From positions 1 through 64,000 of the forward strand of contig NZ_CP053660.1 in assembly GCF_013177455.1 (NCBI RefSeq): a DNA stretch of 64,000 bases, in the 5' to 3' direction. The notes below the pieces were generated by a model. The model ran no database searches and was not told the DNA's origin. It saw nothing but the letters and a program-made list of their open reading frames with translations. The position numbers and the translations under genes are program-made. The DNA is from Nocardioides marmotae. GTDB taxonomy: Bacteria > Actinomycetota > Actinomycetes > Propionibacteriales > Nocardioidaceae. Shown here in pieces: positions 1 to 13,555 of this stretch. Within the stretch, counting starts at the first letter, position 1, and each line of letters starts with the position of its first letter.

Positions 1-200
1 GCTGCTGGCGCGAGGTCGGGGTTACGTTCGGCCGGTCGAGATTCCCCGCCGGCCGCTCCACAGCAGCACCGGAAGACGGTCGTGACCCCGGTCACGCTTT
101 CTCTCCACAGGCATCTGACCTGCATGAATGCGGGTCTTGCCACGTTGGGCACCGGCTCTCGGCCAGACTCCTCCACAGCGAGCGGGTCGCGTTCACAACC

Positions 201-209
201 TGTGGACAA
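201..209 (-). promoter_or_regulatory. DnaA box upstream of dnaA
   Basis: On the minus strand this reads TTGTCCACA, the high-GC actinobacterial consensus DnaA box. Weaker TCCACA cores lie at about 56-62, 102-109 and 171-178. The cluster sits in the dnaA leader, 45 bases or more before the GTG start, so autoregulation of dnaA by DnaA is the likely role. The rest of positions 1-253 shows no gene; the region upstream of dnaA normally faces rpmH, which would lie outside the window. Confidence 0.6.
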
Positions 210-253
210 AGCTGTGGAACGTAGCGAGCGCAATGAGAAGGGGACGACCCATC

Positions 254-1840
254 GTGGACGAGAGCACGCCGGACCTCGGGACCGCCTGGCGGCAGGTCGT
301 CGACGACCTCCAGGCCCACCAGCGCGCCTGGCTGACCGCCAGCGAGCCGGTGACCCTCCACGAGAGCACCGCGATCGTGGCGGTGCCCAACGACTTCACC
401 CGCGGCCAGCTCGAGGGCCGGCTGCGCGGACAGCTCGAGGATGCCCTCACCGTGGCGTTCGGGCGGGAGATCCGGATCGCGGTGACCGTCAACCCGGCGC
501 TCGACGCCGCGGCCGCGCCCGCACCGCCCGAGCGGACCGACACCCTCGCGCCGCTCGACCCGACCTTGCTCGGCGAAGTCGCTTTGTCGACAAATCCCCT
601 TGGCGACCCGGCCGCGGTGCCGCCGCCGGCCCGGCCGGGCTCGGCAGCGCCGGACGACGACGGCGGGGTGCCCGACCACCTCGACCGCGGCCGGATCCGC
701 GACCACCTCCGCGACCCGGGCGACGGCGGCTACCTCGGCGACGCCTTCCCCGGCCACGGCGCCGTCACCGGCTCGGCCGACGCCTCGCGCCCGACGGCGC
801 TGGAGACCCGGCTCAACCCGAAGTACACCTTCGAGACCTTCGTCATCGGCTCCTCGAACCGCTTCCCGCACGCCGCGGCGGTCGCCGTGGCCGAGGCGCC
901 CGGCAAGGCGTACAACCCCCTGCTCGTCTACGGCGACTCCGGCCTGGGCAAGACCCACCTCCTGCACGCGATCGGCCACTACGTCCGCAGCCTCTACACC
1001 GGCGCCAAGGTGCGCTACGTGTCGAGCGAGGAGTTCACCAACGAGTTCATCAACGCGATCCGGGACGACCGGCAGGACCGGTTCAAGCGCCGCTACCGCG
1101 ACGTCGACGTGCTGCTCATCGACGACATCCAGTTCCTGGAGGGGAAGACCCAGACGCAGGAGGAGTTCTTCCACACGTTCAACACCCTCCACAACGCCAA
1201 CAAGCAGATCGTGCTGACCTCCGACCGAGCGCCCAAGCGGCTCGAGGCGCTCGAGGACCGGCTGCGCAACCGGTTCGAGTGGGGCCTGATCACCGACGTG
1301 CAGCCGCCCGACCTCGAGACGCGGATCGCGATCCTGCGCAAGAAGGCCGCGATGGACCGGCTCACCGCGCCGCCGGACGTGCTGGAGTTCATCGCCTCGA
1401 AGATCCAGACCAACATCCGCGAGCTCGAGGGCGCGCTGATCCGGGTGACGGCGTTCGCGAACCTCAACCGCCAGGAGGTCGACATGACCCTGGCCGAGAT
1501 CGTGCTCAAGGACCTGATCCCCGAGGGCGGCGAGCCGGAGATCACCGCCGGGCTGATCATCGCCCAGACCGCGGCGTACTTCGGGCTCTCGATCGAGGAG
1601 CTCACCGGGCCCAGCCGCGGTCGGCACCTGGTCATGGCCCGTCAGATCGCGATGTACCTGTGCCGCGAGCTCACCGACCTCTCGCTGCCGAAGATCGGTG
1701 CGCAGTTCGGCAACCGCGACCACACGACGGTGATGTACGCCGACCGCAAGATCAACCAGCTCCTCGCCGAGCGCCGGGCGGTCTTCAACCAGGTCAGCGA
1801 GCTGACCAACCGCGTGAAGATGCAGGCCCGGCAGGGCTGA
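254..1840 (+). CDS. dnaA: Chromosomal replication initiator DnaA
   Basis: DnaA is the AAA+ ATPase that binds DnaA boxes in oriC, melts the origin and loads the replicative helicase. The 528-residue protein has an N-terminal DnaA domain I (about 1-90), a Pro/Asp-rich linker domain II (about 90-185), an AAA+ core with Walker A GDSGLGKTH near residue 226 and Walker B LLIDDIQF near 285, and the C-terminal DNA-binding signature GNRDHTTVMYA near 485. I chose the GTG at 254 because GAGAAGGGG ends about 10 bases before it; in-frame ATGs at 128 and 233 lack a ribosome site or lie inside it. The domain II linker is long, as is usual in actinobacteria. The neighbouring gene is unusual: ohrR follows convergently instead of dnaN. 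Confidence 0.98.
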   Translation: MDESTPDLGTAWRQVVDDLQAHQRAWLTASEPVTLHESTAIVAVPNDFTRGQLEGRLRGQLEDALTVAFGREIRIAVTVNPALDAAAAPAPPERTDTLAPLDPTLLGEVALSTNPLGDPAAVPPPARPGSAAPDDDGGVPDHLDRGRIRDHLRDPGDGGYLGDAFPGHGAVTGSADASRPTALETRLNPKYTFETFVIGSSNRFPHAAAVAVAEAPGKAYNPLLVYGDSGLGKTHLLHAIGHYVRSLYTGAKVRYVSSEEFTNEFINAIRDDRQDRFKRRYRDVDVLLIDDIQFLEGKTQTQEEFFHTFNTLHNANKQIVLTSDRAPKRLEALEDRLRNRFEWGLITDVQPPDLETRIAILRKKAAMDRLTAPPDVLEFIASKIQTNIRELEGALIRVTAFANLNRQEVDMTLAEIVLKDLIPEGGEPEITAGLIIAQTAAYFGLSIEELTGPSRGRHLVMARQIAMYLCRELTDLSLPKIGAQFGNRDHTTVMYADRKINQLLAERRAVFNQVSELTNRVKMQARQG

Positions 1841-1879
1841 GGCCCGCCCCGCGCCCGGGTCGTCAGCCCGCTCGGGTGG

Positions 1880-2329
1880 TCAGCCCGCGGTGGCGTCGAG
1901 CGCCTCGAGCAGGGTGGTGAGGTCGGTGCGCAGGCGCACCAGCTCCTCGAGGGAGAGCCCGAGCCCGCCGGCGATCCGTGCGGGCACCTCGGCGACCCGC
2001 TCGCGCAGCGCCCAGCCCTGCTCGGTGGGCTCCACGAGCACGCGGCGCTCGTCGGCCGGGTCGCGCCGCCGGCTGACGTGGCCGACCGCCTCCAGCCGCT
2101 TGAGCAGGGGGGTCAGCGTGCCGGAGTCCAGGCGCAGCCGCTTCCCGAGCGCGCCGACCGAGACCGGCTCGCCGGCCTCCCACAGCGCCAGCAGCGCGAG
2201 GTACTGCGGGTAGGTGAGCCCCACCTCGCCCAGGAGCTCGGTGTAGCGCTGGGTGACCGCGCGGGTGGCGGCGTACAGCGGGAAGCAGAGCTGCTCGTCC
2301 AGCGCGAGCTGGGGATGGCGGATGCTCAC
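1880..2329 (-). CDS. ohrR: MarR-family organic peroxide sensor OhrR
   Basis: A 149-residue MarR-type winged-helix repressor. The N-terminal segment has a single cysteine at residue 15 (EQLCFPLYAA), the position of the peroxide-reactive cysteine in one-Cys OhrR proteins, followed by TYPQYLALLALWE and the wing with the SRRRDPADERRV motif typical of MarR proteins. It is divergent from ohr with only 53 bases between starts and a palindrome between them, so autorepression plus repression of ohr is the expected circuit. The GTG start is preceded at 7 bases by TAGGCT on the same strand, which suggests a leaderless transcript. OhrR is the best call; the target gene next door supports it. Confidence 0.88.
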   Translation of the reverse strand: MSIRHPQLALDEQLCFPLYAATRAVTQRYTELLGEVGLTYPQYLALLALWEAGEPVSVGALGKRLRLDSGTLTPLLKRLEAVGHVSRRRDPADERRVLVEPTEQGWALRERVAEVPARIAGGLGLSLEELVRLRTDLTTLLEALDATAG

Positions 2330-2336
2330 GGGACGC

Positions 2337-2375
2337 AGCCTACCCCTTGCGCTATCCGATTGTGCGCAATACGTT
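2337..2375. promoter_or_regulatory. Divergent ohrR/ohr promoters and OhrR operator
   Basis: The 53-base gap contains ATTGTGCGCAAT (2359-2370), an imperfect palindrome with ATTG/CAAT arms that resembles OhrR operators. On the plus strand a -35-like TTGCGC (2347-2352) is 17 bases from TACGTT (2370-2375), which is 7 bases before the ohr ATG. On the minus strand TAGGCT (2342-2337) is 7 bases before the ohrR GTG. The operator overlaps the plus-strand -10, so bound repressor would block ohr directly. The boxes are visible; the regulatory role is inferred from family knowledge. Confidence 0.6.
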
Positions 2376-2382
2376 CGTGGAC

Positions 2383-2799
2383 ATGGAGATCATGTACACC
2401 GCCAGCGCCGCCGCGACCGGGGACGGCCGCAACGGCCACGTCCAGTCCACCGACGGCCACCTCGACACCGACGTCCGCACGCCTCCGGAGATGGGCGGCC
2501 CGGGTGGCGCCACCAACCCCGAGCAGCTCTTCGCCGCCGGGTACGCCGCGTGCTTCCACTCCGCGCTCAAGCTGGTCGCGGGCAAGGCCGGCGCCGACAC
2601 GACCGACTCCGAGGTCGTCGCCGACGTCTCGATCGGCCCGAACGACGCCGGGGGCTTCGGCCTCGCCGTCCAGCTCGAGGTGAGCCTGCCGCAGGTCGAG
2701 CCGGACCGGGCGCGCGAGCTCGTCGAGCAGGCCCACCAGGTCTGCCCCTACTCCAACGCCACCCGCGGCAACATCGAGGTCACCCTCACCGTCGCCTGA
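2383..2799 (+). CDS. ohr: Organic hydroperoxide resistance protein Ohr
   Basis: Ohr is a thiol peroxidase that reduces organic and fatty-acid hydroperoxides using two catalytic cysteines, usually recycled by lipoylated proteins. The 138-residue protein has the OsmC/Ohr fold signatures, with the peroxidatic cysteine at about residue 57 (AACFHSAL) and the resolving cysteine at about 121 (VCPYSNATRGN); both are intact and the length is normal. I start at the ATG at 2383, since the longer frame would run through the operator. Divergent ohrR provides regulation. The location is odd: the pair lies between dnaA and the DnaA-box region, which are normally adjacent. Confidence 0.95.
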   Translation: MEIMYTASAAATGDGRNGHVQSTDGHLDTDVRTPPEMGGPGGATNPEQLFAAGYAACFHSALKLVAGKAGADTTDSEVVADVSIGPNDAGGFGLAVQLEVSLPQVEPDRARELVEQAHQVCPYSNATRGNIEVTLTVA

Positions 2800-3339
2800 C
2801 GCGACGGCTCACGCGACGCGTCACGCGACGGCCGCCCGCCGCTCCCGACCACCGGCCGAGGCACCTCCGCGAACGTTGTCAACAGGCGTCATCCACAGCG
2901 GGGGACGACCAGGACGTGTCATCTGACCTGTGGACCAGCCCGGTCCCAGCAGACGAATGACACGGGGAGGATCTGGGGAGAGGCCGCACGACGCGCACCG
3001 CCGACGGTCGGGCTCCACACCAGGGGCTCGGCCGTCGGTTGTCGTTCCACAGCCCCTGTGGATCACAAGTGCACCGCACGACCTGCGGAAACAGTGTTCA
3101 TCCACAGATTCCACCGAACCTATGACTCCTCCCTACCTCCAGACATCCCGATCCTTGGTCAACTTCTCTCCGCTCCCCTGCCTGGGGATGACCGACGAGC
3201 GAGCACCCGGCCCACCGCGGTGTCTCCACAGCCGGGGCGGTGGCCAAACCACACCGAATCTCCCGCGCCAGGACCCCACGTGGCAGGATTCGCCATCCCG
3301 CCCGACCCTGATCTCGCCCCCGACCTGAAGGACCACATC
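2800..3339. other. oriC: Probable chromosomal origin oriC (DnaA-box cluster)
   Basis: This 540-base gap before dnaN has no convincing gene. It contains many nine-mers close to the DnaA box: TCATCCACA at 2889-2897 and 3098-3106, TGTGGACCA (minus-strand box) at 2929-2937, GGCTCCACA at 3011-3019, CGTTCCACA at 3043-3051, TGTGGATCA (minus-strand box) at 3057-3065, and GTCTCCACA at 3222-3230. Several match the TCCACA core and differ only in the first three bases, the usual pattern for high-GC origins. Three copies of an ACGCGACG motif sit at about 2802-2830. In actinobacteria oriC lies between dnaA and dnaN, which fits except for the intervening ohrR/ohr pair. Confidence 0.8.
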
Positions 3340-4521
3340 GTGAAGTTCCGCGTCGACCGCGACGTGCTCGCGGATGCCGTCGCCTGGGCTGCCCGCAGCC
3401 TCCCGGTCCGACCGAGCGTGCCGGTGCTCGCCGGTCTGCTCATCGACGCGAGCGACGACGGCCTGGTCCTGTCGAGCTTCGACTACGAGACCTCCGCCCG
3501 GGCGACGCTGAGCGCCGACGTGGCCGACGAGGGCAAGGCGCTGGTCAGCGGCCGGCTGCTCTCCGACATCTGCCGCAGCCTGCCGAGCAAGCCCGTGGAG
3601 ATGACCCTCGAGGGCACCCGGGTCTCGCTGACCTGCGGCTCGGCCCGGTTCAGCCTGCAGACGATGCCGGTCGAGGACTACCCGTCCCTGCCCGACATGC
3701 CGGCCGCGACCGGCACCGTCCGCAGCGACGAGTTCGCCCACGCCGTCGCGCAGGCCGTGACCGCCGCAGGCCGCGACGACATGCTGCCCGTGCTCACCGG
3801 CGTCCGGATCGAGATCGACGGCTCGACGATCTCGCTGCTGGCCACCGACCGCTTCCGGCTCTCCCAGCGCGAGCTCCAGTGGGACCCGCGCACCCCCGAC
3901 GAGAGCGCCGCCGCGCTGGTGCCGGCCAAGGTGCTCGGCGACACCGCGAAGTCGCTCACCGCCGGCAGCGAGGTCACCATCGCGCTGGCCGCGAGCGGCA
4001 GCGGCGAGGGCATCATCGGCTTCGAGGGCAACGCGCCCGGCGGCGTACGCCGCACCACCACGCGCCTGCTCGACGGTGAGTTCCCGAAGGTGCGCAGCCT
4101 CTTCCCCAACGAGCACCTCACCGTCGCCCGGGTCGACAAGGCCGCGCTGGTCGAGTCGGTCAAGCGCGTCGCGCTCGTCGCCGAGCGCAACACCGCGGTC
4201 CAGCTCGCCTTCAGCGACGGGGTGCTCACCCTCGACGCCGGCTCCGGCGACGAGGCGCAGGCCTCGGAGTCGATCGAGGCCCAGATCGACGGCGACGACA
4301 TCACCACCGGCTTCAACCCGCAGTTCCTCCTCGACGGCCTGACCGCGATCGACCAGCCGGTCGTCGAGCTCGCCTTCACCCAGGCCTCCAAGCCGGTCGT
4401 GATCAGCGGCTCGGCGCCGGCGGGCGAGGGCGACGGCGACGGCGAGGGTGCCGAGGGCGGCGCGGAGAGCACCGAGCCGGGCTTCCGCTACCTGCTCATG
4501 CCCCGGCGCCTCCTCTCCTGA
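3340..4521 (+). CDS. dnaN: DNA polymerase III beta sliding clamp
   Basis: The beta clamp encircles DNA and tethers DNA polymerase III and other partners. The 393-residue product (VKFRVDRDVLADAVAWAARS start) has the three clamp domains and ends in the conserved YLLMP element that lines the partner-binding pocket. The GTG at 3340 is preceded by GAAGGA at 8-9 bases. It follows the origin region and precedes gnd. One oddity is an acidic, Gly-rich insertion of about 20 residues just before the final strand, between SGSAPAG and GFRYLLMP, which makes the C-terminus longer than in most clamps; the tail ends RRLLS instead of the common VRL. Confidence 0.97.
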   Translation: MKFRVDRDVLADAVAWAARSLPVRPSVPVLAGLLIDASDDGLVLSSFDYETSARATLSADVADEGKALVSGRLLSDICRSLPSKPVEMTLEGTRVSLTCGSARFSLQTMPVEDYPSLPDMPAATGTVRSDEFAHAVAQAVTAAGRDDMLPVLTGVRIEIDGSTISLLATDRFRLSQRELQWDPRTPDESAAALVPAKVLGDTAKSLTAGSEVTIALAASGSGEGIIGFEGNAPGGVRRTTTRLLDGEFPKVRSLFPNEHLTVARVDKAALVESVKRVALVAERNTAVQLAFSDGVLTLDAGSGDEAQASESIEAQIDGDDITTGFNPQFLLDGLTAIDQPVVELAFTQASKPVVISGSAPAGEGDGDGEGAEGGAESTEPGFRYLLMPRRLLS

Positions 4522-4576
4522 GGGTGGGTACCGTCCGGCGTACGGCCTGACACCAAGCCCTCACAGGAGGAAGCAG

Positions 4577-5545
4577 ATGGACCTCGGACTCGTCGGCCTG
4601 GGCAAGATGGGCGGCAACATGCGCGAGCGGCTGCGCCGCGCGGGCCACACCGTCGTCGGGTTCGACCGCAACCCCGACGTCAGCGACGCCGACTCCCTCG
4701 AGGACCTGGTCGCGCAGCTGCCCTCGCCGAAGGTCGTGTGGGTGATGGTCCCGGCCGGCGAGCCGACGCGGGCCACGGTCGCGGCGCTCGCCGACCTCCT
4801 CGGCGAGGGCGACCTGGTCATCGACGGCGGCAACTCCCGCTGGACCGACGACCTCGCCCACGCCGAGCTGCTCGCCGAGCGCGGCATCGGGTTCGTCGAC
4901 TGCGGGGTCTCCGGCGGCGTCTGGGGCCTGGAGAACGGCTACGCCCTGATGTACGGCGGCGCCCCCGACGACGTCGCGAAGGCCCAGCCGGTCTTCGACG
5001 CGCTCAAGCCCGAGGGCGACTTCGGCTCCGTGCACGCCGGCAAGGTGGGCGCGGGCCACTTCTCCAAGATGGTCCACAACGGCATCGAGTACGCGATCAT
5101 GCAGTCCTACGCCGAGGGCTGGGAGCTGCTCGAGAAGGTCGACATGGTCGACAACGTCACCGAGGTGATGCGCTCCTGGCGCGAGGGCACCGTCATCCGC
5201 TCCTGGCTGCTGGACCTGCTGGTCGCCGCGCTGGACGACGAGCCCGGCCTGGAGGGGATCCGCGGCTACGCCGAGGACTCCGGCGAGGGCCGCTGGACCG
5301 TCGAGGCCGGCATCGAGCACGCCGTCGCCACCCCCGCGATCACCGCCGCCCTCTACGCCCGCTTCGTCTCCCGGCAGGACGACTCCCCCGCGATGAAGGC
5401 GGTCGCGGCGATGCGCAACCAGTTCGGCGGCCACGCCATGCAGACCGCCGCGCCCAAGGGCGGCGACGCCGCCGGGACCCCGGACCAGGCCGACTCGGCC
5501 CAGGCGGCCGGGTCCGGCGCCGACAGCGCGCCGGCGGAGAGCTAG
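4577..5545 (+). CDS. gnd: 6-phosphogluconate dehydrogenase (decarboxylating, short type)
   Basis: Converts 6-phosphogluconate to ribulose 5-phosphate and CO2 with reduction of NAD(P). The 322-residue protein is the short GndA-like class. It has the N-terminal dinucleotide motif GLGKMGGNM (about 7-15), the [10 protein letters not shown] loop, the substrate motif [17 protein letters not shown], and the [18 protein letters not shown] catalytic segment, followed by an Ala-rich disordered tail after about residue 290. The ATG at 4577 has a strong AGGAGGAA site. Its position between dnaN and recF is a common actinobacterial arrangement. The downstream zwf-edd-eda cluster at 37-41 kb competes for the same substrate. 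Confidence 0.95.
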   Translation: MDLGLVGLGKMGGNMRERLRRAGHTVVGFDRNPDVSDADSLEDLVAQLPSPKVVWVMVPAGEPTRATVAALADLLGEGDLVIDGGNSRWTDDLAHAELLAERGIGFVDCGVSGGVWGLENGYALMYGGAPDDVAKAQPVFDALKPEGDFGSVHAGKVGAGHFSKMVHNGIEYAIMQSYAEGWELLEKVDMVDNVTEVMRSWREGTVIRSWLLDLLVAALDDEPGLEGIRGYAEDSGEGRWTVEAGIEHAVATPAITAALYARFVSRQDDSPAMKAVAAMRNQFGGHAMQTAAPKGGDAAGTPDQADSAQAAGSGADSAPAES

Positions 5546-5555
5546 CCGACCCACG

Positions 5556-6710
5556 GTGCACGTCTCCCACCTCACCCTGCACGACTTCCGCTCCTACGCC
5601 ACCGCCGACGTCGAGCTCGGACCCGGCGTCACGGCGTTCATCGGGCGCAACGGCCAGGGCAAGACCAACCTGGTGGAGGCGGTCGACTACCTCTCCCGGC
5701 TCAGCTCGCACCGGGTCGCCAGCGACGCGCCCCTGGTGCGGGCCGGCGCCGAGCAGGCGATCGTGCGCGCGGCGGTCGTGCGCGACGGGCGCACCGCGGT
5801 GCTCGAGGTCGAGATCAACCCGGGGCGCTCCAACCGCGCCCGGATCAACCGCTCCCCCCTCCCCCGCGCCCGGGAGCTGATCGGGCTGGTGCGCACCGTC
5901 GTCTTCTCCCCCGAGGACCTCACCCTGGTCAAGGGCGACCCCTCGGACCGGCGCCGCTTCCTCGACGACCTCCTCGTCCTGCGCGCCCCGCGACTGGCCG
6001 GCGTCCGCTCCGACTACGACCGCGTGCTCAAGCAGCGCAACTCCCTGCTCAAGACGGCCGGCGCCGCACGCCGCGGCAGCTCCTCGCAGGAGGCGGCGCT
6101 GGCGACGCTGGCGGTCTGGGACGAGCACCTCGCGCGCAACGGCGCGGAGCTGCTGGCAGCCCGCCTCGACCTGGTCGAGCGGCTGGCGCCGTACGTCGGC
6201 AAGGCCTATGCGACCGTCGCCCGCGGCGCCGGCCGCGACGACGCCGCGATCGAGTACCGCCCCTCCTTCGACCTCGGCGGGGTCAGCGACGTCGCCGGAC
6301 TGGTCGAGCGGCTCCTCGCCGAGCTCGAGCGGCGCCGCTCCGACGAGCTGGACCGCGGCCTGTCGCTGGTGGGGCCGCACCGCGACGACCTGCTGCTCAC
6401 CCTGGCCCACGGCGGCGGGGTCCAGAAGCTGCCGGTCAAGGGGTACGCCTCGCACGGGGAGTCCTGGTCGGTGGCGCTCGCGCTGCGCCTGGCCTCCTAC
6501 GACCTGTTGCGCGCCGACGGCGACGACCCGATCCTGGTCCTGGACGACGTCTTCGCCGAGCTCGACACCGAGCGTCGCGCCCAGCTCGCCGAGCTGGTCG
6601 CCGGCGCCGAGCAGGTGCTGGTCACCGCCGCGGTCGGCGCGGACGTGCCGGAAGCGCTGGCCGGCGCCCGGTTCACCGTCGCCGGAGGGGAGGTACGCCG
6701 CGATGACTGA
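5556..6710 (+). CDS. recF: DNA replication and repair protein RecF
   Basis: RecF is an SMC-like ATPase that helps load RecA at single-stranded gaps with RecO and RecR. The 384-residue protein has the N-terminal [10 protein letters not shown] motif, Walker [10 protein letters not shown] near residue 30, the ABC-type signature region around [17 protein letters not shown] (normally SxGQ-like) near residue 300, and Walker [12 protein letters not shown] near 330. It starts with GTG 10 bases after gnd and overlaps the next gene by 8 bases, so it is part of the dnaN-gnd-recF-dciA unit. Confidence 0.96.
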   Translation: MHVSHLTLHDFRSYATADVELGPGVTAFIGRNGQGKTNLVEAVDYLSRLSSHRVASDAPLVRAGAEQAIVRAAVVRDGRTAVLEVEINPGRSNRARINRSPLPRARELIGLVRTVVFSPEDLTLVKGDPSDRRRFLDDLLVLRAPRLAGVRSDYDRVLKQRNSLLKTAGAARRGSSSQEAALATLAVWDEHLARNGAELLAARLDLVERLAPYVGKAYATVARGAGRDDAAIEYRPSFDLGGVSDVAGLVERLLAELERRRSDELDRGLSLVGPHRDDLLLTLAHGGGVQKLPVKGYASHGESWSVALALRLASYDLLRADGDDPILVLDDVFAELDTERRAQLAELVAGAEQVLVTAAVGADVPEALAGARFTVAGGEVRRDD

Positions 6711-7299
6711 CGAGCCGACGTCCGGCGCCGCCTCGGGGAGCCCGGCGGACGGCCCGGCGGACGGCCCGGCGGACGGCCCGGCGGACGGCCCGGCGGACGA
6801 GGCCCCGCACCGCGACGACGGGCTGGACCTGGCCCGCGCGCTGACCCGCGCCACGGCGGGCTCGACCCCCCGGGCGCGGCGGCGACGGCCGTGGGTCGAC
6901 CGGCCCCGCGGCACCCGGGTCACCGGCGCGCACCCCGACGACCGCGACCCCCAGCTGATCGACAGCACCCTGGGCCGGCTCGTCGCCGAGCGCGGCTGGG
7001 AGCTGGACCTGCGGGTGCACGGCGTCTTCGGGCGCTGGGCCGAGCTGGTCGGCGCCGAGGTGGCGGCCCACTGCACCCCGGAGTCCTTCGACGAGGGCCG
7101 GCTCGTGGTGCGCACCGACTCCACCGCCTGGGCGACCCAGCTGCGGCTGCTCGCCCCCACCGTCGTGCGCCGGCTCAACGAGGAGCTCGGCCACGGCACC
7201 GTGACCGTGATCGAGGTCCTCGGGCCGCACCTGCCGAGCTGGAAGAAGGGCCCGCGCTCGGTCCGCGACGGCCGCGGTCCCCGCGACACCTACGGCTGA
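6703..7299 (+). CDS. dciA: DUF721 protein, DciA-type helicase loader
   Basis: DciA proteins load or activate the replicative helicase DnaB in bacteria that lack DnaC or DnaI. The 198-residue product has a disordered acidic N-terminus and a DUF721 domain from about residue 80 to 185 ([16 protein letters not shown], then [20 protein letters not shown]). The ATG at 6703 overlaps the recF end by 8 bases. Codons 14-33 are built from a 12-base tandem repeat that encodes Pro-Ala-Asp-Gly units. Position between recF and gyrB is typical for actinobacteria. The symbol follows from family and context. Confidence 0.88.
   Translation: MTDEPTSGAASGSPADGPADGPADGPADGPADEAPHRDDGLDLARALTRATAGSTPRARRRRPWVDRPRGTRVTGAHPDDRDPQLIDSTLGRLVAERGWELDLRVHGVFGRWAELVGAEVAAHCTPESFDEGRLVVRTDSTAWATQLRLLAPTVVRRLNEELGHGTVTVIEVLGPHLPSWKKGPRSVRDGRGPRDTYG
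6741..6800 (+). repeat. 12-bp tandem repeat inside dciA
   Basis: Five back-to-back copies of CCCGGCGGACGG (the last ends in A) encode four PADG units and PADE in the disordered N-terminus of the DUF721 protein. The period is a multiple of three, so copy-number changes would keep the frame. Confidence 0.9.
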
Positions 7300-7456
7300 G
7301 CCTCTGGCGATCTGGGAGGTCCTCGGCCGTACCCGCCCCTGTCCGACCCCCTGGTCGCGGCTCTCGTCGGCGGTTCCGCGCCGCCTGGAGGCACCTTCGG
7401 GGCGTCCCGGGCCCCCGGACGCAGCGTCGTTACGTGGCTCAGGCCGTTCCAGGCAG

Positions 7457-7462
7457 TAGGAT
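7457..7462 (+). promoter_or_regulatory. Possible gyrB -10 element
   Basis: TAGGAT lies about 95 bases upstream of the gyrB start in the 259-base gap after dciA. It fits the actinobacterial TANNNT -10 pattern, but I see no convincing -35 at 17-18 bases. The gap otherwise shows no gene or clear hairpin. Confidence 0.35.
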
Positions 7463-7558
7463 GGACGCCGGGTCGCGGTCACGCGACCTGTTCCGTGCCG
7501 GGCCCCGGCGGTTTTCCCGCTGCGCTGGCCCGCCCCGACCGTCGAGAAGAAGGTGGAC

Positions 7559-9664
<2,106 letters not shown>

Positions 9665-9737
9665 CCGCTCTGGGCCTTTCTGGGCCTTTCTAGAGCGATC
9701 CCTAGACATCCGGTAGATCCAGCGAGAGAGAGCAATC

Positions 9738-12523
<2,786 letters not shown>

Positions 12524-12524
<1 letters not shown>

Positions 12525-13054
12525 TGGGCGACAGCTCCACGGAGGAGACCGCCGTACGACCCGGACTCGCCGAGCGGATCCAGGCCCGGATCAGCAACGC
12601 CGGTGACGAGCACCGTGCCAGCGCCGAGGCCCGGCCCGGGCGCAGCGTCAGCCCGGGTGGCCCGGGCGGCGGCGGTCGAGGCCCGCGCCGCGCCCGGTTG
12701 CGGCTGACCCGCATCGACCCGTGGTCGGTGATGAAGACGGCGTTCCTGCTGTCCATCGCCTTCGCCGTGGTCACGGTGGTCTCGGTCTTCATGGTCTGGT
12801 CGGTCCTCGGTGCCGCGGACGTCTGGGACTCCATCAACCAGACCGTGCGCGACGTCGTGGGCGGGGACGAGGCCGGAGACTTCGACGTCACCGACTACCT
12901 CGGCACCTCGCGCGTCCTCGGGTTCACCATGCTCGTCGCCGCCATCGACGTGGTGCTGCTGACGGCCGTGGCGACCCTCGGGGCGTTCCTCTACAACATG
13001 GCCGCCGCCCTGCTCGGCGGCATCGAGGTCACCCTCGCGGAGGACCAGAACTGA
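12524..13054 (+). CDS. DUF3566 transmembrane protein
   Basis: A 176-residue membrane protein of the DUF3566 family, which in actinobacteria almost always follows gyrA. The first 60 residues are charged and disordered, ending in RRARLRLTRIDPWSVMK. Two membrane segments follow: about 70-95 (TAFLLSIAFAVVTVVSVFMV) and about 133-165 (MLVAAIDVVLLTAVATLGAF). Its molecular role is not established; the M. tuberculosis counterpart lies next to genes for cell-wall and division proteins. The ATG shares its A with the gyrA stop codon, indicating translational coupling. Confidence 0.9.
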
Positions 13055-13155
13055 GCACCGCCCGGCCGCCGGCCCCCCGTTTTGGGCGGGCGCGCGGCGG
13101 TCGGGTAGTGTCCACCCTCGGTCGCACCGCGACCGCACCGGCCTTGTGCCGGAGC

Positions 13156-13229
13156 GGGCCTATAGCTCAGACGGTTAGAGCGCTTCCCTGATAAGGAAGA
13201 GGTCACAGGTTCAAGTCCTGTTAGGCCCA
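13156..13229 (+). tRNA. tRNA-Ile (GAT)
   Basis: The 5' acceptor GGGCCTA pairs with 3' TAGGCCC, with discriminator A at 13229 and an encoded CCA at 13230-13232. The D-arm AGCTCAGACGGTTAGAGC, anticodon loop CTGATAA (anticodon GAT) and T-arm GGTTCAAGTCC are all present. It is followed by DLW-39 and tRNA-Ala, the usual actinobacterial order after gyrA. Confidence 0.97.
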
Positions 13230-13268
13230 CCACCACCCGCAACGCACCGCGCGACCGGAGGTCCACCG

Positions 13269-13397
13269 ATGAAGAAGATCGTCCTCCTCGCCCTGGCCGC
13301 CGCCGGCGCGGTCCTCGCGAAGAAGAAGTACGACGAGGGCCAGCACGAGCAGGCCCTGTGGGCCGAAGCGACCGACAGCGTCCGCTCCTCGTCCTGA
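13269..13397 (+). CDS. DLW-39 family small protein
   Basis: A 42-residue protein starting [20 protein letters not shown] and containing ALWAEATD, which matches the conserved actinobacterial DLW-39 micro-protein (family motif DLWAEATD). A ribosome site CCGGAGG ends 6 bases before the ATG. It has one short hydrophobic segment (residues 4-17) followed by a Lys/Asp/Glu-rich tail, so it is probably membrane-associated. Function unknown. Its place between tRNA-Ile and tRNA-Ala is a conserved feature of the family. Here the family's Asp before Leu-Trp is Ala. Confidence 0.88.
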   Translation: MKKIVLLALAAAGAVLAKKKYDEGQHEQALWAEATDSVRSSS

Positions 13398-13448
13398 GCC
13401 GGCCGGTCCGCACCGGCCACACCCACCGCCGCGCACCCGCGCGAGCAC

Positions 13449-13521
13449 GGGGCCTTGGCGCAATTGGTAGCGCACCTGCTTTGCAAGCAGGGGGTTAGGG
13501 GTTCGAGTCCCCTAGGCTCCA
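13449..13521 (+). tRNA. tRNA-Ala (TGC)
   Basis: Acceptor GGGGCCT pairs with AGGCTCC and includes the G3:U70 wobble pair that identifies tRNA-Ala. The anticodon loop TTTGCAA gives anticodon TGC; T-arm GGTTCGAGTCCC is present. CCA is not encoded (CAC follows the discriminator A). Confidence 0.97.
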
Positions 13522-13555
13522 CACCGATGTCGCAGTCACCGGGGGAAGGGCGGCC

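Noticed and set aside
128..253. Longer DnaA start at ATG 128
   Set aside because: It would translate through the DnaA box and the ribosome site GAGAAGGGG that serves the GTG at 254; the extra residues do not resemble DnaA domain I.
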